From an uncultured Clostridium sp. (lineage in GTDB: Bacteria; Bacillota; Clostridia; TANB77; CAG-508), in NCBI GenBank assembly GCA_948435735.1, contig CAOJGX010000019.1:1-36902 (forward strand): DNA of 36,902 nucleotides. Reading direction: 5' to 3'. Positions 15,403-22,419 of this stretch are shown here, piece by piece. The stretch's first letter is position 1; every line of letters starts with the position of its first letter. The notes under the pieces were generated by a model. That model was given only the letters and a program-made list of their open reading frames with translations, made no database searches and had not been told where the DNA came from. The translations under genes and the position numbers were made by a program.

Positions 15403-16815
15403 CTATTTTGCAATCTCTTTTACATATTTTTTAAAACACTTTCCACGCTCTGCAAAGTTTTGAAACATATCAAAACTTGCACTTGCTGGCGAAAATAAAA
15501 CAACATCGCCTTGCACGGCAACTTCTTTGGCAACTTCTACGGTTTGCCTTAAATCCGTGCATTTGTGAATTTTCATTTTCTTATTTTGCTTTTTCAATTC
15601 TTCTTTTACGGCTTTTTCTATTTTGGAACTCGTTTCTCCTAGTAAAATCAACTCTTTGCAATTGTCTACAATCGGTTTGGCAAGTGGTGTGTAATCTAAA
15701 TTTTTGTCGTATCCACCTGCAATTAAAATAATATTTCTTAAAGAAAAAGCATCTAGACCCGCCATTGTTCTTGTTGGACTAGAACTGACGGAATCATTAT
15801 ACCATTTAATTCTATCTTTTGTCTCTAATACCAATTCCAAACGATGTTCAACCCCTTTGAAGTTTAAAATTGTTTTACAAGCTGTTTCTGTATCAACAAA
15901 ATCTCTGGTTGCAATTAAGGCAGCTGTTGCATTTTCAAAATTATGGGTTCCACGAAGAATCATCTCTTTTGTGTCTAATATATGACTTCTTAAACCATTT
16001 TCACAATATTTGATTTTACTGTCGGCCACAATATAACCATTTGGTATTTTGCTTTTACTACTAAAAAACATCACTTTTCCTGGTGCTTCTTTTTCAAAAT
16101 TTCGGGTGATTTCATTATCGTAATTTAAGACAAGTAAATCTGTTTTTTCTTGATATTTGAAAATATTTTTCTTGGCATTGATATATTCGGTCATATCAGT
16201 ATGTTTATCTAAATGATTGGGTGTAATATTCGTAATGATTGCAATGTGTGGACTGATTTTCATATCCATTAATTGAAAACTGCTTAGTTCTAAGACAATG
16301 ACATCTTCCGGGGTCATTTCTGCAATTTGAGTAAATAGCGGAGTTCCTATATTTCCTCCTAAAAATACGTTGTGGTCTTTGGCTTTTAAAATCTCGGAAA
16401 TTAAGGTGGTTGTAGTCGTTTTGCCGTCACTTCCTGTAATACCGATGACTTTTCCGGGGCATAACTCGATGACCATTTCTACTTCGGTTGTGATTATCGC
16501 ACCACGTTCTGCTTCTGCTATTAATTCAGGCATTGTTGGTAAACAGCTTGGAGAACGAAAGATTAAATCAAAGCCAACCAATTCTTCTAAATAATTTTCG
16601 CCAAAGGACATCCCCATCCCATAATTGGTAACTTTTTTCAAAATGGTTCTACTAATTTCTTTTACATCGGTTTGGTCAAAAACAGTTACTTGTGCTTTTA
16701 ACTCATATAAATAATCAATGAGTGGCAAATTGCTAACGCCTAAGCCAATAACAGCCACTTTTCTGCCTGCTAAATATTGATTAAATTCTGCTAACTTTTC
16801 ATTTATGTATTCCAT
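15403..16815 (-). CDS. murD: UDP-N-acetylmuramoylalanine--D-glutamate ligase
   Basis: MurD adds D-glutamate to UDP-MurNAc-L-Ala in cytoplasmic peptidoglycan precursor synthesis. The 470-aa protein shows the N-terminal VAVIGLGVSNLPL Rossmann strand, the Mur ligase ATP loop GITGSDGKTTTTTLI (about residues 127-141), ELSSFQL, ITPNHLDKH, a C-terminal GVEHRLELV, and NDSVSSSPTRTMAGL. The length is slightly above the usual 450. Start: AAGGAGG before ATG at 16815. It is followed upstream by the kinase gene at about 20 bases, so the two probably form an operon, though the pairing is not a standard dcw cluster. Confidence 0.94.
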   Translation of the reverse strand: MEYINEKLAEFNQYLAGRKVAVIGLGVSNLPLIDYLYELKAQVTVFDQTDVKEISRTILKKVTNYGMGMSFGENYLEELVGFDLIFRSPSCLPTMPELIAEAERGAIITTEVEMVIELCPGKVIGITGSDGKTTTTTLISEILKAKDHNVFLGGNIGTPLFTQIAEMTPEDVIVLELSSFQLMDMKISPHIAIITNITPNHLDKHTDMTEYINAKKNIFKYQEKTDLLVLNYDNEITRNFEKEAPGKVMFFSSKSKIPNGYIVADSKIKYCENGLRSHILDTKEMILRGTHNFENATAALIATRDFVDTETACKTILNFKGVEHRLELVLETKDRIKWYNDSVSSSPTRTMAGLDAFSLRNIILIAGGYDKNLDYTPLAKPIVDNCKELILLGETSSKIEKAVKEELKKQNKKMKIHKCTDLRQTVEVAKEVAVQGDVVLFSPASASFDMFQNFAERGKCFKKYVKEIAK

Positions 16816-16838
16816 GTATTTTTAAGCCTCCTTTTTAT

Positions 16839-17531
16839 CTACACATTTTCAAGTATTTTTATCTCCTGTAAAACCTTATTGGTAGATTCCTCTACAGTTT
16901 GACAATCTGTTACATCAATTTCAAGAGTGATGGGAGAATATTCATAAAATCCACTTTTTTGTTGTAATTCGTCTCTTTTGATGATATTCTTACGAATTTC
17001 TTCTTTGTTTTCTTGCTTGTTGTATTGTATCCATTTTCTTTCCACTCTTTTTTCTAAATCTGCAATCATGAAAAAATGATAATCACAAGCGGGATAAATC
17101 TTCATAGTTGCCCTGCCTGAGAAAATAACGTGATATTGCTTTTTTAAGTTTTCGATTAGTTCACGTACAAATAGAAATGCTTGTTCATTATTCGCCGTAT
17201 GGCTCACCTCTGAAACAGCTAACGATGTTTCTTTGGCTTGCAAGGCTTCTTCTGCTAAACGTTTGCCTTTTGCATAGACAACGGTTTCTTGATTTTCTAC
17301 TTTGACTTCTATTTCTAATGCATCAATCATTTCTCGAATATCTAATTTTTTGCCACTTTTTTTTAAGTTCTCAATACTTGCTCCATGTTGCATCATAACA
17401 TAGACAATCGCACGATATAAATCGCCTGCGTTGAGTAATATTGCATTGGGTATTTTCCTAATTAGCTGACGACAAATACTCGTTTTTCCAGCCCCCACCA
17501 AACCTTCAATTCCTACTACCATATTTTGCAT
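16839..17531 (-). CDS. Cytidylate-kinase-like P-loop kinase
   Basis: This 230-aa P-loop kinase resembles (d)CMP kinase: GLVGAGKTS (usual GPAGSGKST), LNAGDLYRAI (usual LDTGAMYRAV), FSGRATMKIYP in place of the GRDIGT motif, FFMIADLEKRVERK and a RDELQQKSGFYEYSP segment near the family RDxxD motif. The substrate-site motifs differ from housekeeping Cmk, so the substrate may be a related nucleoside monophosphate. I chose ATG at 17531 because GGAG ends six bases before it; an in-frame ATG at 17543 overlaps this RBS. It precedes murD on the same strand. Confidence 0.72.
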   Translation of the reverse strand: MQNMVVGIEGLVGAGKTSICRQLIRKIPNAILLNAGDLYRAIVYVMMQHGASIENLKKSGKKLDIREMIDALEIEVKVENQETVVYAKGKRLAEEALQAKETSLAVSEVSHTANNEQAFLFVRELIENLKKQYHVIFSGRATMKIYPACDYHFFMIADLEKRVERKWIQYNKQENKEEIRKNIIKRDELQQKSGFYEYSPITLEIDVTDCQTVEESTNKVLQEIKILENV

Positions 17532-17677
17532 ACTTTTCTCCATTTAATTCTTGATTTTTATATTATATTACAAAAGTAAACATTTTGCAATATTTTTCTT
17601 AGAAAAGAAACATAAATTTTGAAATTCTTAAAAAAAAACTGTCCCCATTTTCCTCCCTTTTACATAATATTAATTAA

Positions 17678-17689
17678 GGGAGTACTCCC
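17678..17689. promoter_or_regulatory. GGGAGTACTCCC palindrome upstream of the Cys-rich protein gene
   Basis: A perfect 12-base palindrome lies 27 bases before the ATG at 17717. Its left half (AAGGGAG) can alternatively pair with CTCCCTT at about 17653-17659, so two exclusive helices are possible. It may be a regulator site or a leader structure. Confidence 0.4.
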
Positions 17690-17716
17690 AAATTTAAAAT
17701 AAAGGATTGATTTTTT

Positions 17717-18133
17717 ATGGATATGGATTTAGATTTTGAATGCGACAAAAAACACATCGTTGATATCGATGGTTTTGTTGAAGGTGGTAAACAATTTGAC
17801 TTAGAAATAAACGTAGAAGAAGATCGTAGAAATGTTATTTATGGTATTGTTAAAGATGAATGTAATGAACCAATTAAAGACGCTGTTGTAAAATTAATTG
17901 AAGTAACAAAACATGACAGAAAACCAGTTTCTCATACGTTTACAAACAAAGCTGGAGAATTTGTTTTCGGACCTCTTTGCCCAGACAAAAAATATGCAAT
18001 TAATATTTGGGCAAACCGTGTAGAACACGTTAAAATTTGCAAACACTGCAGAAAAGAAGGAAAATGCTTAAAAGGTGTTGACCTTTGCTGCGATGCTCCA
18101 TTCGAGCCAGAACATTGCGAATGTGAAAAATAA
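17717..18133 (+). CDS. Carboxypeptidase-regulatory-like domain protein, Cys-rich C-terminus
   Basis: This is a 138-aa acidic protein. Residues about 38-103 form a small beta-sandwich of the carboxypeptidase regulatory-like type (VIYGIVKDECNEPIKDAVVKL, THTF-like strand, NKAGEFVFGPLCPDKKYAI). The tail has eight cysteines in the pattern CKHC...C...C...CC...C.C (residues about 112-136), which suggests metal binding or disulfide cross-links. There is no signal peptide. Similar small proteins in Clostridia are of unknown role. It is the only plus-strand gene in this stretch, with AAAGGA before ATG and a strong terminator after it. Confidence 0.78.
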   Translation: MDMDLDFECDKKHIVDIDGFVEGGKQFDLEINVEEDRRNVIYGIVKDECNEPIKDAVVKLIEVTKHDRKPVSHTFTNKAGEFVFGPLCPDKKYAINIWANRVEHVKICKHCRKEGKCLKGVDLCCDAPFEPEHCECEK

Positions 18134-18138
18134 TTGTT

Positions 18139-18175
18139 TGAGGGGATCCTAAAAAAGGATTCCCTATTTTTTTAC
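18139..18175 (+). terminator. Rho-independent terminator
   Basis: GGGGATCCT and AGGATTCCC form the stem around five A, followed by seven T, directly after the Cys-rich protein gene. Confidence 0.9.
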
Positions 18176-18212
18176 TTTGACAAAGAATAGCGGGTTTGAT
18201 CCAGTTCAATCA

Positions 18213-18340
18213 GTGAATTTTTGTATCATATTTGCTTAAAATTTTTGTTCTTTTATTAACTTTTGAAGGCTTGCCCTTCAATGTGTATAGGCGATATGTT
18301 AATACCGCTTTCCTACCTTTAGTATTCACTTTAGTTCACT
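18213..18340. repeat. 130-bp module, copy A
   Basis: This block aligns, at roughly 85% identity by eye, with 26590-26718 in the same orientation. Shared landmarks are TTTGCTTAAAATTTTTGTTC, CCTTCAATGTGT, GGCGAT, CGCTTTCCT and ACTTTAGTTCACT. It starts 164 bases beyond the stop of the last GNAT gene. It contains a GCG...CGC hairpin and half-sites (GTTCACT, GTGAATTT) like those of the palindrome array near copy B. No conserved coding frame spans both copies. Confidence 0.75.
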
Positions 18341-18387
18341 TGTTTAAAGTATATTTATGTCTACTTAATTAAATATACTTATCCTTA

Positions 18388-18505
18388 AATCCTCTTAATT
18401 GAAAAAACAATGTGCTTTTAAAATTTAGTAAAGGTTGTGTGATAACACATTCATTTTAACCTTGACTTGATTTTATAAAGCACATTAGAATTTATGTAGA
18501 GGATT
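18388..18505. repeat. Nested imperfect palindrome after the GNAT operon
   Basis: Three concentric arm pairs are visible: AATCCTCT (18388) with AGAGGATT (18498), AATGTGCTTT (18409) with AAAGCACATT (18477), and AAGGTT with AACCTT around GTGT-GATA-ACAC. The outer arm reaches the GNAT stop codon. It may fold as a transcript end or a DNA cruciform. Together with copy A and the terminator at 18139-18175 it accounts for the gene-less stretch 18134-18503. Confidence 0.55.
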
Positions 18506-19058
18506 AATTATTTCCTTTCCATTCTATAAATTCTTCTTTTAATAAACCTGTAATACATTCATCTACATATTCATTAGTTGCCAAACAAAGATATTTCTTT
18601 CTTCTTAACCCCTCATTTCTATATCCAAGTTTTTCTTGCATTCTCTTTGATTTTTCATTATTAACAAAATATCCATTTTCTATTCTTCTTAGCCCTAATA
18701 CATCAAAAGCATATTTTATTCTAGCAGAAAAAGCTTCTGTACCATATCCATTTTTTTGATATTTTTCATTTAACCATATACCTCCACCAGCCGTTCCATC
18801 TTTTTGGTTTATATTTCTTAATTCAGTTCCACCTATTGCCTTATTGTTCTCTTTTAATATTATAGCTAAATATATTTTAACTTTTTCATCTTGATTTTTA
18901 GCTATTTCAATAAAACTTTTAGCATCCTTTTTAGTATATGGAAAAGGAACTCCTGCCATCCATTTTGAAACATTTATATTATTAAGTCCTTCAACTAAAT
19001 CATCTACATCTTCATCTTTCCAATCTCTTAGAACTAGTCTCTTACTTTCTATTATCAT
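18504..19058 (-). CDS. GNAT N-acetyltransferase, RimJ/RimL type
   Basis: This is a 184-aa acetyl-CoA-dependent acetyltransferase. The N-terminal IIESKRLVLRDWKDEDVDDL is the RimJ/RimL opening. KAIGGTELRNI and GGGIWLNEKYQKNGYGTEAFSARIKYAF hold the acetyl-CoA (Q/R-x-x-G-x-G/A) loop, here QKNGYG. NNEKSKRMQEKLGYRNEGLRRK closes the fold. I chose ATG at 19058 because GGAGG-TAACA precedes it; it then overlaps the upstream GNAT by 17 bases, showing coupled translation. The substrate could be a protein N-terminus or a small molecule. Confidence 0.88.
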   Translation of the reverse strand: MIIESKRLVLRDWKDEDVDDLVEGLNNINVSKWMAGVPFPYTKKDAKSFIEIAKNQDEKVKIYLAIILKENNKAIGGTELRNINQKDGTAGGGIWLNEKYQKNGYGTEAFSARIKYAFDVLGLRRIENGYFVNNEKSKRMQEKLGYRNEGLRRKKYLCLATNEYVDECITGLLKEEFIEWKGNN

Positions 19059-19632
19059 TGTTACCTCCATCATATATGTTTTTATTTCTTATATAATCTC
19101 CTTTAAACTCATTTGCTAATATATCCATTTCAATACTATCATAATATTTACCATTAATATATTTGCAATTTCTTCTCCTTCCATACTCTTTGAATCCACA
19201 TTTTGTGTAGCACTTTAATGCTCTTTCATTAAAGCTCATTAAATTAAGTTTTATATTATTTAAATTCAAATAATTAAATCCATAATCTAATAATATTTTG
19301 ATTGCTTCTGTTCCATATCCTTCATTTCTGTAGTCTTTGTCTCCTATAAATATTCCTAAAGTAGCTGTTCTATTAATGGAATCATAATTTTCTAATCCGA
19401 CTGTGCCTATTAATTTATCTTCTTTTAATGTTATTATAAAAAAGTTATAATTTTTGTTTAAATTTTCTTCAAAGTATTGTTTTTCTCCTTGCAATGTTGT
19501 TATGTATGCACTTCTTCCAATATAATCTGTTGTCTCAAAATCATTCAACCATTCTGTAAATTTTTCTATATCTTCATTATTTCGTGGTGATAAATAAATT
19601 CTTTCTCCTATTAATTTTTTAAAATATTTCAT
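19042..19632 (-). CDS. GNAT N-acetyltransferase
   Basis: This is a 196-aa RimJ/RimL-type GNAT: LIGERIYLSPRNNEDIEKFTEWLND, LIGTVGLENYD, the acetyl-CoA loop DKDYRNEGYGTEAIKILLDYGF, and FNERALKCYTKCGFKEYGRRR. ATG at 19632 has GGAG at eight bases; an in-frame ATG 15 bases upstream lacks an RBS. Its 3' end overlaps the next GNAT. The layout resembles arrays of acetyltransferases carried on mobile elements. The substrate is unknown. Confidence 0.87.
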   Translation of the reverse strand: MKYFKKLIGERIYLSPRNNEDIEKFTEWLNDFETTDYIGRSAYITTLQGEKQYFEENLNKNYNFFIITLKEDKLIGTVGLENYDSINRTATLGIFIGDKDYRNEGYGTEAIKILLDYGFNYLNLNNIKLNLMSFNERALKCYTKCGFKEYGRRRNCKYINGKYYDSIEMDILANEFKGDYIRNKNIYDGGNNDNRK

Positions 19633-19650
19633 TTCTATCAACTCCATTTT

Positions 19651-20115
19651 TTATATTTTCATTGAATCTGCTATGCTTTTTACTTTAAATCCAAATTTTT
19701 CATATGCTTTTATAGCATTTTCATTTTCTTTATTTACTGTTAAATATAAGTCTGTACAATTATTTTCTTTTCCGAATTTTTTTACATATTTTAATAATTC
19801 TGTTCCAATTCCTTTTCCTCTATTTTCTTCATCTACACATATTGCTTCAATTTGTAATTGTTTTCTATATCTCATACTAGGATTATTCTTTTCTTTTATA
19901 TTAATAGTTATATATCCAACAATTTCATTTTCTATCTTTGCTACGAATATTTCCTTAGCTTGTATCATTTTTTCAAAATCTTCTTTACTGATTACCTCAT
20001 CTACACTTAAAAATAAATCTGGTCTCCAATTTACATGTAATTCATGAACTTGTTTTGCTAATTCATTTACTTTATTAAAATCCTCTATTCTGGGTATTTC
20101 AATTATTGTTTTCAT
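19651..20115 (-). CDS. GNAT N-acetyltransferase
   Basis: This is a 154-aa single-domain GNAT: IPRIEDFNKVNELAKQVHELH, IVGYITINI, the acetyl-CoA loop VDEENRGKGIGTELLKYVKKF, and TVNKENENAIKAYEKFGFKVKS. It is a different subfamily from its two downstream neighbours. AAAGGAG precedes ATG at 20115, which abuts the stop of the GNAT-DUF402 gene, so it is cotranscribed. Substrate unknown. Confidence 0.88.
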   Translation of the reverse strand: MKTIIEIPRIEDFNKVNELAKQVHELHVNWRPDLFLSVDEVISKEDFEKMIQAKEIFVAKIENEIVGYITINIKEKNNPSMRYRKQLQIEAICVDEENRGKGIGTELLKYVKKFGKENNCTDLYLTVNKENENAIKAYEKFGFKVKSIADSMKI

Positions 20116-20116
20116 A

Positions 20117-21151
20117 TTATTTTCGCTCCTTTAACATATCGTTTAAATATTTATCTGTAAATTCTTGTAAATCTTCTTTTTTATTACTTAATCTATCCAT
20201 TAATTGATTAGCTTCTTTATAGGTATCTTTATATTCTTTCTCTGTTATTTCCATTCTGTTTAGAGCATTTTTTAATTCCTCTTCATCAAGTAGTATTATT
20301 TCTCCTTCAGGTGTTACAACGACATCAAGATATAAATCATCTTCATAGGGTGCATCTTTTTCTTTACCAATTTCTCTTGCTATATCAAAATACCATTCTA
20401 TTATTTCATTATTTTCATCATAAATTGCTGTTAATTTTACTTTTGAATTGTAATCATAAAACTCTAACCATTTATAGTTATTATCCATTATGCACTTACC
20501 ATTTGGTATTACAATCTTCTCTTTAACTTCAATAAAATCATAGAAATATATGTCTCCTGTAAAATATTTTTCGTTTACTGACATTACTTTCTGTTTTGAT
20601 TTATTTGCTTTTCTATCTACATGTCTGTCTGCATATCTTTTCTTTAAACTTATCCAATATCTTTGGTCTATTTTCCCATCTTCAGCTGGTAGTTCATTTT
20701 CTAAAACTCCACCATTATTTATAATGCTTTTTCTTGATCCAATATTATCTTTATAACAAACCATTAATACTCTATCTATACCTATTTTTTTACATTCTTC
20801 TAATGCTAGTCTAATCATCTCTGTTGCATATCCTTTTCTTCTTTCTGATGGTCTTACACCATCTACAATATGTCCACCGTTTTTTAATAATTGATTATTT
20901 AAATAATGTCTTATATTTACTGCTCCAACAAATATATTTCTTTCTATATCTAAAGCAAAATATGTAAAATCTGGAACACTATTTTTAGTTTCTTCTTTTA
21001 CTTCTATACTTTCTCTATATAAATCAAAATTATGATAGTCTGCCTTTCTAATAGCATATGGAATAATTTTTTCTCCTGAATTACTCCATTCATCCATCAT
21101 TTCAAATAATTGTTCTTTATATTTTTCTTCTAATTTTACTAATTTTAACAT
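20117..21151 (-). CDS. GNAT acetyltransferase fused to a DUF402 domain
   Basis: This is a 344-aa two-domain protein. Residues about 1-170 are a GNAT (IERNIFVGAVNIRHYLNNQLL, GVRPSERRKGYATEMIRLALEEC, NIGSRKSIINNGG). Residues about 190-344 match DUF402 (WLEFYDYNSKVKLTAIYDENNEIIEWYFDIAREIG ... YEDDLYLDVVVTPEGEIILLDEEELKNAL, then KEYKDTYKEANQL). Stand-alone DUF402 proteins hydrolyse nucleoside diphosphates. ATG at 21151 has AGAAAGGA at proper spacing; the frame extends upstream but through the leader hairpin. It is the first gene of the GNAT operon. Confidence 0.85.
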   Translation of the reverse strand: MLKLVKLEEKYKEQLFEMMDEWSNSGEKIIPYAIRKADYHNFDLYRESIEVKEETKNSVPDFTYFALDIERNIFVGAVNIRHYLNNQLLKNGGHIVDGVRPSERRKGYATEMIRLALEECKKIGIDRVLMVCYKDNIGSRKSIINNGGVLENELPAEDGKIDQRYWISLKKRYADRHVDRKANKSKQKVMSVNEKYFTGDIYFYDFIEVKEKIVIPNGKCIMDNNYKWLEFYDYNSKVKLTAIYDENNEIIEWYFDIAREIGKEKDAPYEDDLYLDVVVTPEGEIILLDEEELKNALNRMEITEKEYKDTYKEANQLMDRLSNKKEDLQEFTDKYLNDMLKERK

Positions 21152-21179
21152 ACTATCATTCCTTTCTTGTAATATAATC

Positions 21180-21223
21180 AAAAAGGTCTTGCCAAGAAAC
21201 CTTTTAAGACTCCTTTGCAAGAC
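21180..21223 (-). terminator. Leader terminator hairpin before the GNAT operon
   Basis: On the minus strand GTCTTGC (21217-21223) and GCAAGAC (21186-21192) form the outer stem, followed by CCTTTTT. It lies inside the transcribed leader, 30 bases before the first gene, which suggests attenuation. Confidence 0.6.
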
Positions 21224-21232
21224 TTTATAATC

Positions 21233-21256
21233 TTACTTTATAAGTGTAAGTAACAT
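21233..21256 (-). CDS. Seven-codon leader ORF
   Basis: ATG at 21256 begins a frame encoding MLLTLIK and then TAA. AAAGGG lies upstream, although spaced about 14 bases. Its ATG overlaps the right arm of the hairpin GTAACA/TGTTAC, and it is followed closely by the terminator hairpin. It could couple ribosome stalling to read-through. The claim is tentative. Confidence 0.3.
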   Translation of the reverse strand: MLLTLIK

Positions 21257-21325
21257 TTCTATTTCTGTTACCCTTTACCGCTCAAAGTTTATTACTTTTA
21301 GGTAAACTCTTAAATTATGTTTTTA

Positions 21326-21354
21326 ATTGTAACATATTATTGTAAATCTGTCAA
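21326..21354 (-). promoter_or_regulatory. Promoter of the GNAT operon
   Basis: TTGACA (21349-21354), 17 bases, TACAAT (21326-21331) on the minus strand. The leader to the first gene is about 170 nt long. Confidence 0.75.
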
Positions 21355-21375
21355 ATTTCAAATTCACATAATTTT

Positions 21376-22403
21376 CTATTGTTTTATTTCATCATCTTCT
21401 TTTTTTACATAATTATCTAAATTTAATTCTTTCTTAAACTCTTCTTCTGTAGGTAGATATAACTTATATTTTGAAGCAAATATTTGATTATTATCTTCTG
21501 GTAAAGTATATTTTACAACTTGGTCACTTTTATCTGCACATAATACAATTCCTATTGGTGGATTATCTCCTTCGTTCATCATCTCTCTTGTATAGTAATT
21601 TACATACATTTGCATTTGTCCTAAATCTTGATGTGTTAAATCTCCCAATTTTAAATCAATTATTACAAAGCACTTTAATATGTAATTGTAAAAGACTAAA
21701 TCTATGAAGAAATGTCTGCCATCAAATGTTATTTTTTGTTGTCTTGCTACAAATGAAAATCCCCTTCCAAGTTCTAACAAAAACTTTTGTAAATGGTCTA
21801 TTATTGCTTGTTCTAGTCTTTTTCATAAAAACTTGTATTTCCTTCTAAACCTAAAAATTCTAATACATATGGATCTCTTATAATATTTTTAGGTTCTACT
21901 TTTTCTGGTAATCCTATTTCATTTACAACACTTTCTTTATCTTGACTTGCTAATAATCTTTCATAATAAAATGTTCCTATTTGCCTTTCTAATTGCCTAA
22001 CACTCCATCCAGATTTTACACTTTCTTCTAAGTAAAACTTTCTTGCTTTTTCATTTTCAATTCTCATTAATAGTCTATAATGTGACCAATTCAATTCGTC
22101 ACACAGTGTGTGACGAATTGGAAAAGCACGATAAAATTGTCTCATATATTTTAAATTTGTAACTGTAAACCCTTTTCCAAATTCTTTAGTTAGTTGTTCT
22201 GATAAATATTGTAATAGTTTTTTACCATATTCTGCTCTGTCATTTTCTCCACATGCTTTGTGTATTTCTTGCCCAATCTCCCAATATGCTTGTACCATTG
22301 CTGAGTTTACAACTGTATATACTTTTGATTGTGCTATTAGTACACTATTTCTAATTATTTTGTATGATTCTTCTGGTTGTATTATTATTTGGTTATCACT
22401 CAT
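21376..22403 (-). pseudogene. DUF1016 (YhcG-type) nuclease, frameshifted
   Basis: DUF1016 proteins carry an N-terminal helical domain and a C-terminal PD-(D/E)XK nuclease domain and often sit in restriction or defence islands. The first part (MSDNQIIIQ at 22403 after AGGAGG; then AYWEIGQEIHKA, EFGKGFTVTNLKYMRQFYRAFP, NWSHYRLLMRI) stops at TAG 21813-21815. The nuclease part (LLELGRGFSFVARQQKITFDGRHFFIDLVFYN, FVIIDLKLG) continues in another frame to 21376. Restoring one base next to the A run before the TAG joins them as YEK-(D/R)-LEQAIIDHLQKFLLELG. The gene begins 16 bases after the 491-aa PD-(D/E)XK-like gene and forms a unit with it. Confidence 0.85.
22092..22120. repeat. Perfect 13-bp inverted repeat inside the DUF1016 gene
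   Basis: Arms CAATTCGTCACAC and GTGTGACGAATTG enclose AGT. It lies within the coding sequence and encodes the IRHTLCDELN part of the protein just before the conserved WSHY motif. Confidence 0.7.
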
Positions 22404-22419
22404 AAAGTTCCTCCTTTTA

